A stretch of 64,000 nucleotides of DNA, taken from the IMG/VR virus record IMGVR_UViG_3300047462_000154, positions 62,001 through 126,000 of that record; one strand, written 5' to 3'. Below are positions 42,194 to 49,447 of the stretch, piece after piece. Numbering within the stretch: position 1 is the stretch's first letter; every line of letters starts with the position of its first letter. The position numbers and the translations under genes are program-made. The DNA is from a virus. The notes under the pieces were generated by a model. That model had not been told where the DNA came from. It did no database searches and saw only the letters and a list, made by a program, of their open reading frames with translations.

Positions 42194-42802
42194 TCAAGAT
42201 TTACCATAAACATCATTGGTTTGCATTGTAACTCTGTAAAAAACAGCATTATATGAAAAATATTGCAATTTATTACAATTTATGTAACTTCCACATGAAC
42301 GCAAACCACCAAGTATTTCTAAAATAGTATTTTCTACTGGTCCTCTATCATTTAATAATACAAGTTTACCTTCTGCTGCTCTGTGTTTCGCAACACCGCC
42401 AGAATATTGTTTCATGGCTTCTTCGGAAGACATACCAAAGAATTTATATTTCCCATCAACTAATTCTAATTCAGATTCAGAATGAGCAGCTAACATTCCA
42501 CCAAGCATTGTAAAATGAGAACCACCACAAAAAGCTTTAGCAACGTCTCCTGGTGTGGTACAACCACCATCTGAACAAATCATACCACCAACATCATAGG
42601 CAGCCTCAGAACAATCTATAATGGTCGATAATTGACTACGACCAACACCAGATAATTTACGAGTAGTGCAAGCGGAATTATGAACAACTAAATCGTTAGC
42701 AATATAACTATGGTCATCTTCTACTTCAAAATCAAAAGTATTTTCATTAATTTCTTCTTCTTCTATTAAAGTAATTTCAACAAGTTTAAATTTAGTTAAC
42801 AT
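42194..42802 (-). CDS. guaC: GMP reductase C-terminal part preceded by split-intein C half
   Basis: A 202-residue protein. Residues 1-42 are the C-terminal half of a split intein: EVEDDHSYIANDLVVHN has blocks F and G and ends His41-Asn42, with Ser43 as the +1 residue. Residues 43-202 are the C-terminal half of GMP reductase: SACTTR with catalytic Cys45, ICSDGGCTTPGDVAKAF, MLGGMLA, FGMSSEEAM and RGPVENT. Together with 43368-44282 it makes a 359-residue enzyme after trans-splicing, close to E. coli GuaC (347). The reaction is GMP + NADPH to IMP + NH3. The start overlaps the end of the endonuclease gene. Confidence 0.9.
   Translation of the reverse strand: MLTKFKLVEITLIEEEEINENTFDFEVEDDHSYIANDLVVHNSACTTRKLSGVGRSQLSTIIDCSEAAYDVGGMICSDGGCTTPGDVAKAFCGGSHFTMLGGMLAAHSESELELVDGKYKFFGMSSEEAMKQYSGGVAKHRAAEGKLVLLNDRGPVENTILEILGGLRSCGSYINCNKLQYFSYNAVFYRVTMQTNDVYGKS
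42677..42802 (-). mobile_element. Split intein, C-terminal half
   Basis: 42 residues from the ATG to Asn42. The D-x-x-H of block F and the penultimate His plus Asn of block G are present, as needed for branch resolution and Asn cyclisation. Pairs with 43371-43685. Confidence 0.85.
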
Positions 42803-43368
42803 TTTTTTCTCCTAATAAAAATTTTTTACATATTTCAAAAATACCAAATGGATCTTTTCTAAAATCAGTTTCTAAAATAGTTAATAATTGATATCCGCAT
42901 GATTTTGCAAAATCTTTTTTTTGTATATCACGTAATTTAACTTTTTCTATATCCTTATCGCTTCTTAATTTTTTATTTTCGATTAACCCATGGTAATAAT
43001 CTCCATCAAATTCTATTATTTTGTCTCTATATGAAAAATCATAATAATAAATTGTATTTCTGTTTTCGTCTCTTAATATTCTTTGATTTTTGCCCCATTT
43101 TCCTCTATTTTTTTATTATTTTTTTGTTTTTCTATATAAGCATCCCATTTTTTTGTTCCTTCTATTTCACCATGTCTATCAATAAAACTTTCTTTTGTGT
43201 TTATTTTTTTTTTTTTGAATTATCTGTGCATGATTTTGATACATCGCTTTGATAATTGCTTACCATTAATTTTGCTGATTCTGGATTCATGTCAAATCTA
43301 TCTATCCAATATTCTATACATCTTGGAGATATTTTTTTACCTCTTGCTGTTTTTTCTTCTTCTGGCAT
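42792..43368 (-). pseudogene. Homing endonuclease (Vsr/EDxHD-like) between split-gene halves, two homopolymer frameshifts
   Basis: Three consecutive frames read as one about 192-residue protein. Frame 1 from ATG 43368 (overlapping TGATG with the upstream stop): SPRCIEYWIDRFDMNPESA. Frame 2: SFIDRHGEIEGTKKWDAY. Frame 3: IIEFDGDYYHG, KLRDIQKKDFAKSCGYQLLTI, ending TAA 42792-42794. The IEFxGDYxHG core is typical of Vsr-like homing nucleases. Each break sits at an A/T homopolymer (13 T at 43204-43216; 7 T at 43108-43114) and adding one base to each restores the frame. This is the position of the free-standing nuclease in known fractured split-intein genes. Confidence 0.75.
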
Positions 43369-44282
43369 CAAACTACTTCTGTGTTCAATTCTAACATTAA
43401 AAATTCATTAGATAGTTCTTCTGCTGACACCCATTTTGCATAGGAATCTATATTATCGTCATTTAAAATACCAAGATATTTTTTATGAACCACATAAAAT
43501 TCATGATTTGGTGTAGTTTTTATTCTTTCATTTATTTTTAATATTTTTTTATGGTGTTCATGAATAAATGTTTTTGATACTTTTTTCCATGATGCGGTAT
43601 GGGTTAAAACAATATCGTTAATTTTAATGTCTTCGATATTTTTATATCCAGTAGATGTTGTTATTTGTGTTCCAGACACAAAACAACCGCCAGAAATACC
43701 ACATTTAACAACGTCTACACCATTCAAAAGTAATTCTCTTGTCATTTCTCCAGAAACTACATTACCAGCCATGATAATTAAATTTGGATGTTTATCACGC
43801 ATCATTTTACAAAAATCTATGAAAACTTGCATGCCGCCATTTGCAACATCGATATTAATCATTTTAATACCATTTGCTTTTTCTTCATTCCAATAACCTG
43901 TTTTTGATAATACATATTCAAATTTTTCAATATCTTTTTGGGTTATTCCCATAGAATAAAATGTATTTCCTGGTGGATTTTCAAATCTTTCTTGAGCATT
44001 TTTGTTACCACCATTTAAGAAAAATTGAATTAACTCTCTAGCTGGATAATGTTTATGTAAAGCAGTCATACATTTATGTTTAGATAATGCTTTTGCTAAA
44101 GAAATTGTTCCAATTCCTGTCATATTTGCTGCTACAATTGGAATCGATGTTAAAGTATATGGTGAATGTTTAAATTTAAAAGTTCTTGTTAAATCAACTT
44201 CTGCTCTTGATGAAATATTACTTTTCTGTGGTTTAATTAATACATCTTTGAAATCTAATTGAATTTCGTCAAGAATTATCAT
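43368..44282 (-). CDS. guaC: GMP reductase N-terminal part fused to split-intein N half
   Basis: A 304-residue protein. Residues 1-199 are the N-terminal half of GMP reductase (FKDVLIKPQKS, SRAEVDLTR, IVAANMTGIGT, ALHKHY, INIDVANGG, AGNVVSGEM, KCGISGG). From Cys200 it is an intein N half: CFVSGTQITTSTGYKNIEDI (block A) and TPNHEFYVV (block B), ending at Val304. The insertion point is inside the active-site loop G-G/S-A-C-T-T-R, two residues before the catalytic cysteine, so no activity is possible without splicing. GGAGAATAATAA precedes the ATG. GMP reductase is unusual in phages; it would recycle guanine nucleotides to IMP. Confidence 0.9.
   Translation of the reverse strand: MIILDEIQLDFKDVLIKPQKSNISSRAEVDLTRTFKFKHSPYTLTSIPIVAANMTGIGTISLAKALSKHKCMTALHKHYPARELIQFFLNGGNKNAQERFENPPGNTFYSMGITQKDIEKFEYVLSKTGYWNEEKANGIKMINIDVANGGMQVFIDFCKMMRDKHPNLIIMAGNVVSGEMTRELLLNGVDVVKCGISGGCFVSGTQITTSTGYKNIEDIKINDIVLTHTASWKKVSKTFIHEHHKKILKINERIKTTPNHEFYVVHKKYLGILNDDNIDSYAKWVSAEELSNEFLMLELNTEVV
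43371..43685 (-). mobile_element. Split intein, N-terminal half
   Basis: 105 residues from Cys200 (codon 43685-43683) to the stop. The nucleophilic Cys1, block A and the block B TxxH are present. Its layout resembles the IMPDH-1 type of naturally split inteins known from marine metagenomes; that comparison is from memory. Confidence 0.85.
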
Positions 44283-44303
44283 TTATTATTCTCCATATAA
44301 TTT

Positions 44304-44345
44304 GAAATTAGAATTTATATGGTTTGAAAGTCAATTTAAATTGAA
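44304..44345 (+). repeat. 42-bp direct repeat, second copy at 44575-44616
   Basis: The two copies differ at 2 of 42 positions. The second copy is the start of the gene at 44573; the first lies just upstream of the GMP reductase N-part. They bracket the methyltransferase remnant. Confidence 0.85.
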
Positions 44346-44347
44346 TA

Positions 44348-44536
44348 CTAATCTGGAAAAAAATTCCAAGGTTTTGTTTTTTCTATTCTATTTTTTGCTA
44401 TATTAAAATAATTTTCTTCTTTTTCTATTCCAATAAAATTTCGTTTCTCTAACCTACAAGCAACGCCAGTTGTGCCACTTCCCATGCAATTATCAAGAAC
44501 ATTATCGTTTTCATTTGAATTTCGCCATGATATAAT
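44348..44536 (-). pseudogene. C-terminal remnant of a DNA methyltransferase
   Basis: Within the gap 44283-44572 the reverse strand encodes about 62 residues: [20 protein letters not shown], then [24 protein letters not shown] and a stop at 44348-44350. This is the SAM-binding end (motif I, FxGxG-like MGSGTTG) of a beta-class N4/N6 methyltransferase, in which motif I is C-terminal. There is no start codon, and an in-frame TAA (44537-44539) lies directly upstream, so everything before it, including the catalytic motif, is missing. Confidence 0.8.
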
Positions 44537-44572
44537 TTATCAATAATTAACATTTTATTTTCTCTTGTTTAA

Positions 44573-44926
44573 ATGAAATTAGAATTTATATGGTTTGACA
44601 GTAAATTTAAATTGAAAATATTTTTTACTTCTGATATTTGTGTAGTCATGATAGAAGAACATATTAATAAGTTAGTTTATGACTTGCATTACCACAAAAA
44701 TTCATCAAATGATGAAAATACATTTAAGGTAAATCTTAATCCTAATCAGATACCACCATTGGGTAAATATTATGATTTTTTAAAAAAATGTAAAATTTAT
44801 GTATTTTGGTGTGAAAATAATTGCAAATCAAATTGGAATTTTAATTTTGGACACAGATGTTTTTATTTTGAAAATAAAACGGATGCTGCTTTATTTGTAT
44901 TGAATAATGATTCCCGATTTTCTTAA
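44573..44926 (+). CDS. Hypothetical protein with C-terminal WCENNCK module
   Basis: A 117-residue protein. The last 40 residues contain WCENNCKSNWNF...FYFENKTDAALFVL, a module repeated in several genes downstream and familiar at the C-termini of T4-like phage hypotheticals. The N-terminus starts with the 42-bp repeated sequence. No ribosome site is obvious. It overlaps the next gene by 20 bases. Confidence 0.6.
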   Translation: MKLEFIWFDSKFKLKIFFTSDICVVMIEEHINKLVYDLHYHKNSSNDENTFKVNLNPNQIPPLGKYYDFLKKCKIYVFWCENNCKSNWNFNFGHRCFYFENKTDAALFVLNNDSRFS

Positions 44927-45506
44927 CCCAATTAAACATCCTGGAAATAAAAAAGAATTAGAATATTTTTGCTCTTTTGTAAAAGATTGGACAAAAATGG
45001 AAAAAAATATTTGGATGGCTTTCCTTGAAAAATTGTCAAATACTCCCATTGAAAAAACCAATAGAAACACAACAATAACTTTATTATCTGGAAAAAACAG
45101 ATTATATTTTAAGAATTATATTTTAAATAATATAGATTTTAAATTTGATTCTTTGATTTTTAAAGAAAATTATTATAATATATTTGTTGATATTTACAAA
45201 AAAGATTTGTCAGGATTTTTGCAAAAATATTTGGCAATTGGATTTGATGACCATTCTAATTCTGGCTATCATATAATTTTGAGAGAATTGATTAATTATC
45301 ATGATATGTTTTATTCTCCTTGGTTTTATAATTTACAAAAATCAACTACCGTATATGATGCAGTAATAGCTTGTAATCAAATAATTCAAAACCCATGGTG
45401 TGTCAGATATAATCTTAGAATGAGATTAGGAACTATGTATTATAACAATCCAGTTTTCTATTTTAAATCAAAAGAAGATTTGGCATTGTTCACATTATTA
45501 TTGTAA
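44907..45506 (+). CDS. Hypothetical protein of the same small-gene cluster
   Basis: A 199-residue protein; the C-terminal NPVFYFKSKEDLALFTLLL and NPWCVRYNLRMRLG segments look like a diverged copy of the module seen in the neighbours. The N-terminal part (FCSFVKDWTKMEKNIWMAF) is helical. Function unknown. Confidence 0.6.
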   Translation: MIPDFLNPIKHPGNKKELEYFCSFVKDWTKMEKNIWMAFLEKLSNTPIEKTNRNTTITLLSGKNRLYFKNYILNNIDFKFDSLIFKENYYNIFVDIYKKDLSGFLQKYLAIGFDDHSNSGYHIILRELINYHDMFYSPWFYNLQKSTTVYDAVIACNQIIQNPWCVRYNLRMRLGTMYYNNPVFYFKSKEDLALFTLLL

Positions 45507-45509
45507 GAT

Positions 45510-45641
45510 ATGAACATGATGAACTGGTTTAAAAAACTTTGGAAACCATGTCGATGCCAAGGATGTGGATTTAAAAAATTATCATCTATTGAATTAGCAG
45601 AATCACGCTTATTTCCAGTAGAAAATGAAAATAGAGGTTAA
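45510..45641 (+). CDS. Small cysteine-rich ORF (43 aa)
   Basis: ATG 45510 opens 43 codons ending TAA at 45639-45641. The peptide has C-R-C-Q-G-C-G (residues 14-20) in a basic context, a possible half zinc ribbon. It fills the space between neighbouring genes on the same strand, and its end carries the ribosome site of the next gene. Confidence 0.5.
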   Translation: MNMMNWFKKLWKPCRCQGCGFKKLSSIELAESRLFPVENENRG

Positions 45642-45642
45642 T

Positions 45643-45873
45643 ATGAAAACTGTAGAAGAAGTAAAACAATATCTTAAAGAAAATCCTTCGACTTTAAAAC
45701 CACAAGTATCTAATTTTTTTGGATTACCTATAAGATTTGAAGAATACGATATTTGGGCTACTACAACCCCAGAAGGTATTGATTTACAAATCGAGAAGTT
45801 TACTGAAAAATCAGGTTGTTTTTATTGGTTTGAAGGTAATCAGATTCAAAAAAGTGTTCACACAAAGGACTAA
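45643..45873 (+). CDS. Small hypothetical protein
   Basis: About 76 residues from ATG 45643 with AGAGG just ahead; an in-frame ATG at 45625 lies before that site. It has the sequence EYDIWATTTPEGIDLQIEKF and no recognised domain. It is followed three bases later by the next ATG. Confidence 0.55.
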   Translation: MKTVEEVKQYLKENPSTLKPQVSNFFGLPIRFEEYDIWATTTPEGIDLQIEKFTEKSGCFYWFEGNQIQKSVHTKD

Positions 45874-45876
45874 ATA

Positions 45877-46065
45877 ATGTTTGCATATTCAATAATATTA
45901 AATTCAGTCGATGGATACATTCAGGTGGATATATCAAACTTTATTATTGATGAATTGCTTGAATGGTGTGAAGAAAATTGCAAAAACAACTGGGAACATG
46001 GATTTGGTAGTTTTTATTTTAAAGATAAAACAGAAGCAACGATGTTTGCATTGATAGCAAACTAA
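45877..46065 (+). CDS. Small WCEENCK-module protein
   Basis: A 62-residue protein consisting almost only of the cluster module: DELLEWCEENCKNNWEHGFG...FYFKDKTEATMFAL. This suggests that the module is an independent domain. A decayed copy follows. Confidence 0.6.
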   Translation: MFAYSIILNSVDGYIQVDISNFIIDELLEWCEENCKNNWEHGFGSFYFKDKTEATMFALIAN

Positions 46066-46084
46066 TAATATATCGTAATTATAT

Positions 46085-46195
46085 TTGAATTGGTGTGAAG
46101 AAAATTGCAAAAGTGATTGGGAATTTTCATATTACTGCTTCTGTTTCAAAGATAAAACAGAAGCAGTTTTGTTTGCATTACTAATTAACTTTTAG
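46085..46195 (+). pseudogene. Remnant copy of the WCEENCK module
   Basis: LNWCEENCKSDWEFSYYCFCF then KDKTEAVLFAL, stop at 46193-46195. There is no ATG, and an in-frame stop lies directly upstream. It closely matches the preceding gene, so it is a duplicated fragment; its end overlaps the gp55 stop by 11 bases. Confidence 0.6.
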
Positions 46196-48008
46196 CTTTT
46201 CTTCCGCGTTTTTTAACTGTTGTTATTTCTTCAATTGGTTTTTCATTAGCAGCATGTTGTTCCATTTCATTTTCAACTTGTCTTGTGAAACTCGGTGTAG
46301 CACCAGCAACAGTCAATAAATCATCGCGAATATCTTGACTTCGTTTTTCTAAATTTAACACTCTACGAAATGAATTTTTAATAATTTGTGTATAAAAAGC
46401 AAAAGGATTATCAGATTTTGATTCATCAAATTGTAAAGCAACTTGAGATAATTGTAATAAAGCATTTCCACGCATTTCATCGTTATACGTATTGAAAGTA
46501 AGGAATACTGTCCCATTTCTTCTTACCATTAAAGTGTTATTTTCTGTTTCTGGACACCAAACAATATCAGAATAATCAACCGTTGGTTCATTTGGATGAT
46601 TATGCTTTCCGCGCCCTTTTATTTTGCCATTATTTTTTCCACCATGAAAATCAATATTTTCAACACGTGAATGATTTGCACGTTTTGAAAAGAAATTAAC
46701 ATTGTAAATATGGCTTTCTAATTTATTTGTTTCTGTAATAATATCTCTCTTTTTATAAGCAACACGATGACCACATAAAGTGCAAAGAAATACAAATGCA
46801 TCAACATGTGCTTTGTCTTTTTGACAATATCCAATATTTAAACCATTTCCAATTTTTGTTCTCCAACCATCACCATCAATCATGGCATTCATTAACAATT
46901 CTCTTTGTTCATTTGTTAATGATAAAATAAAATCATATTTTAAAACTTTGTTTTTTTCTTTTGAGTTTTCAATTACTTCTAATAATTTATTTCTCATATT
47001 TTTTGAAAGTCTAAAACAAACATTTATATTTTTTCTATTTTTTCTATAACTTTCTGTAAATTTTTCATTTAAATTATTCAAACAATTTCTAATTCTATCT
47101 GCATATATTCCTTCATTTTGATAGAGTGATGTGGAAGGATTTTGTCTTGAATTATCAAAACAACCTTTAGTAACCATCCATCCCAATAATTCAACAAATG
47201 CATCATCATATGTTTTTTCTTTTGGTCCATCAACCGCAGAACCCACCATAATAACTTTATCTGTTTCTAAAAGATAATCTACTTCTTTTGGTCCATCCTG
47301 AGTAATAAATCTATGACCAGGAGTTACTAATGCATCCATACCACGAACAGTTAAGTGAAACATTTTTCCTTCATAATGGTTGCGATATATTGATTTTATT
47401 TTTGACCATTTTAGTTTTTTTGTTTCTAACTCATATGATAAAATAATATCATCAGTGGTTATCTCATCATATTTTAACCAACCACGTTGGGTCAATGCTT
47501 CAGAAAATTTGTCAAAGCAATAATTTCTCCAGTTACCACGTTTAGCATATCGTTCTACTAACAACATAATCATCAATGCTAATCTTTTAGAAATCATGCC
47601 TTGGTCACCACAAAACTCACCATTAGAAATACTACCAATCCAATGTGAACGACCAACTTCTCGATATACACCATTTTCAAAAATATAATGTTGAAATGGT
47701 GGAAAAACTGTTCTTATTGCATCAGTTGTTCCTAAACCACGTTTTCTTGTTTTCCCATCAGGGTCATTTGGAATATGCGAATCTGTCATTAAACGATATA
47801 CCAAATCTTCTTTTTTTAATTTAACTTCAGCTTTAGCATTTATTTTTGTTAATACAGCATCTTTCATTTCTTCTGTTATATTTTTTAAATCTGTTACAAT
47901 AATATGAAATTTACTATATTCGTCTTTTTCAAAAAAACTATATGAAACTTTACTTTTGTGAATTTCAGATAATAATTCTTTGTTAGTTATATACTTAATT
48001 TTTTCCAA
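46185..48008 (-). CDS. 55: Late transcription sigma factor gp55 interrupted by an intein
   Basis: A 607-residue precursor from TTG 48008. The exteins (1-163 and 507-607, 264 residues spliced) are a T4 gp55-type sigma: YITNKELLSEI at the start matches the gp55 N-terminus, LMIMLLVERYAKRGNWRNY continues into TYNDEMRGNALLQL and FDESKSDNPFAFYTQI, the core-binding region 2-like helices, with a C-terminal basic tail. gp55 directs host RNA polymerase to TATAAATA promoters, many of which are seen here. Residues 164-506 are a full intein. A host-type promoter lies at 48057-48086. Confidence 0.9.
   Translation of the reverse strand: MEKIKYITNKELLSEIHKSKVSYSFFEKDEYSKFHIIVTDLKNITEEMKDAVLTKINAKAEVKLKKEDLVYRLMTDSHIPNDPDGKTRKRGLGTTDAIRTVFPPFQHYIFENGVYREVGRSHWIGSISNGEFCGDQGMISKRLALMIMLLVERYAKRGNWRNYCFDKFSEALTQRGWLKYDEITTDDIILSYELETKKLKWSKIKSIYRNHYEGKMFHLTVRGMDALVTPGHRFITQDGPKEVDYLLETDKVIMVGSAVDGPKEKTYDDAFVELLGWMVTKGCFDNSRQNPSTSLYQNEGIYADRIRNCLNNLNEKFTESYRKNRKNINVCFRLSKNMRNKLLEVIENSKEKNKVLKYDFILSLTNEQRELLMNAMIDGDGWRTKIGNGLNIGYCQKDKAHVDAFVFLCTLCGHRVAYKKRDIITETNKLESHIYNVNFFSKRANHSRVENIDFHGGKNNGKIKGRGKHNHPNEPTVDYSDIVWCPETENNTLMVRRNGTVFLTFNTYNDEMRGNALLQLSQVALQFDESKSDNPFAFYTQIIKNSFRRVLNLEKRSQDIRDDLLTVAGATPSFTRQVENEMEQHAANEKPIEEITTVKKRGRKAKS
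46491..47519 (-). mobile_element. Intein with LAGLIDADG endonuclease in gp55
   Basis: 343 residues, Cys164 to Asn506. Block A begins CFDKFSEALTQRGWLKYDE; block B is TPGHRF (229-234); dodecapeptide-type motifs are FVELLGWMVTKG (271-282) and LMNAMIDGDGW (372-382); block F/G is WCPETENNTLMVRRNG and ends Phe505-Asn506, with Thr507 as +1. The penultimate residue is Phe rather than the usual His. Splicing in cis restores NY-TY in the sigma core. Confidence 0.9.
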
Positions 48009-48056
48009 ATTAATTCAATTCCTTTAATTTTGCATACACTATTTCGTTGCAATAAC

Positions 48057-48086
48057 ATTATAATTAAAACTATATTTAATTTGCAA
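48057..48086 (-). promoter_or_regulatory. Host-type promoter TTGCAA-N18-TATAAT for gp55
   Basis: On the reverse strand, TTGCAA (48086-48081) and a perfect TATAAT (48062-48057) with an 18-base spacer, about 50 bases before TTG 48008. It is adjacent to the late promoter at 48087-48094 reading the other way. Confidence 0.5.
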
Positions 48087-48094
48087 TATAAATA
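48087..48094 (+). promoter_or_regulatory. Late promoter TATAAATA for baseplate operon
   Basis: Exact octamer 31 bases before ATG 48125, heading the operon of baseplate genes. Confidence 0.65.
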
Positions 48095-48124
48095 TCATTA
48101 TAATTCAAAGAGTTTTTAAATAAA

Positions 48125-49144
48125 ATGAGTATATTTGGACCAAGCACATTTCCTGTTACAATAAATGGTGTTACTGGAACTGGTGGTAATGTTAATGGAG
48201 CATTGGGTTTTGTTGGACCTAATGCAGAATATGAAGCATTACAAGCTGCTGGTAATGCACCAAATAGCAGTGGCGTTTCAACATCTTCAACAAATATTAA
48301 TTCAACATTTCCTTCAGCACAAAATTTATTATCAAGTGTTAGTGGTGGTTCATTAATTGCGAGCACATCTAAAGCATCAAGAGATATGCGAGTTGTTATT
48401 GCTCCTGCTGGTGGTGCAACCGCTTCTGCAATATCTAATGCAGCAGCAGCAGCCGCAACACCAGCAAATACAAGCATTTTTTCAGCCTCGCAATTATCAC
48501 AATATCAAGGCAATGCCACAGCAACTAACACATCATCTGCTTCAAATAATTCTGGTGTGCCAAGTGGTACTGGATATTATAGTGGAATATTAGCACCATT
48601 GATTGTTACGAATGGTGTATTGTTTCCATATTCACCAAATATTTCTTTTAGTCAGGATGTTGATTATAGTTTAGTTGGTGGTGGATTGGTTCATACAAAC
48701 CAAGATTATAATGCATATCAAAGAACACCGAGTGTTAAATTAACAATTGAAGGTAATTTTACAATCCAAAATCAATATGAAGGATTGTATATGTTAGCAG
48801 TCATACATTTTTTCAGAACAGTATCTAAAATGTATTTTGGACAAGCAGCCGCAAATTCAGGAACAGCAGGATTGCCGCCACCTATTTTAATTTTGAATGG
48901 ATACGGAACATATATGTTTAATAATCTGCCATGTATATTAACTGGTCATTCTTGGAATTATTCACCAGAAGTTGATACAATTGATATTGCTGATTCATCT
49001 GGTGGAATAACAAAATTACCATCATTGTTGGATTTATCAATAAGTTTAACAGTGCAACAAACACCTTATAATATGTCAACTGCATTTGATTTAAATCAAT
49101 TTAGAAGTGGCGCATTAATGAAAACAGGAGGCGGTTGGATTTAA
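48125..49144 (+). CDS. Baseplate tube-junction/cap-type protein (gp48/gp54 region)
   Basis: A 339-residue virion protein. The first 150 residues are Ala/Ser/Asn-rich and low complexity. Residues about 165-335 hold a conserved-looking domain (PYSPNISFSQDVDYS, HTNQDYNAYQRTPSVKLTIEG, EGLYMLAVIHFFRTVSKMYFG) that resembles the T4-like tube cap/initiator proteins gp48 and gp54, which nucleate tail tube growth. The exact number cannot be fixed by eye. It abuts gp53 with no gap. Confidence 0.65.
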   Translation: MSIFGPSTFPVTINGVTGTGGNVNGALGFVGPNAEYEALQAAGNAPNSSGVSTSSTNINSTFPSAQNLLSSVSGGSLIASTSKASRDMRVVIAPAGGATASAISNAAAAAATPANTSIFSASQLSQYQGNATATNTSSASNNSGVPSGTGYYSGILAPLIVTNGVLFPYSPNISFSQDVDYSLVGGGLVHTNQDYNAYQRTPSVKLTIEGNFTIQNQYEGLYMLAVIHFFRTVSKMYFGQAAANSGTAGLPPPILILNGYGTYMFNNLPCILTGHSWNYSPEVDTIDIADSSGGITKLPSLLDLSISLTVQQTPYNMSTAFDLNQFRSGALMKTGGGWI

Positions 49145-49447
49145 ATGTCAAGAATTTCTTATCCTGCATCATCACCATATTCAAATACTTTACAGACAAG
49201 TTCGTATTTACAAAATTGGGTTTACAAACCAATTCCACCAGATAGTGGTGATAGTTTTTATACTTTGTTACCAAGACATAATTATAGACCAGATACTTTG
49301 AGTTTTGATTTGTATGGAACACCTGTTTATTATTGGATTTTTTGTATTCGTAATCCGTTTTTAAGAAAAGACCCTATTTGGAATTTCGTTACAGGTTTAA
49401 CAATAATTGTGCCCTCGGCAAGTTATGTTAAAAGAGTGGTTGGATGA
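49145..49447 (+). CDS. 53: Baseplate wedge protein gp53
   Basis: A 100-residue protein with the gp53 layout: an N-terminal YPASSPYSNT arm, then a LysM-like part RPDTLSFDLYGTPVYYWIF and TIIVPSASYVKRV. T4 gp53 joins neighbouring wedges in the baseplate. Its stop overlaps the next ATG as ATGA. Confidence 0.8.
   Translation: MSRISYPASSPYSNTLQTSSYLQNWVYKPIPPDSGDSFYTLLPRHNYRPDTLSFDLYGTPVYYWIFCIRNPFLRKDPIWNFVTGLTIIVPSASYVKRVVG

Noticed and set aside
43031-43252. Plus-strand Phe-rich open frames over the endonuclease
   Set aside because: They are the complement of the A-rich reverse-strand endonuclease gene; homopolymers create the open frame.
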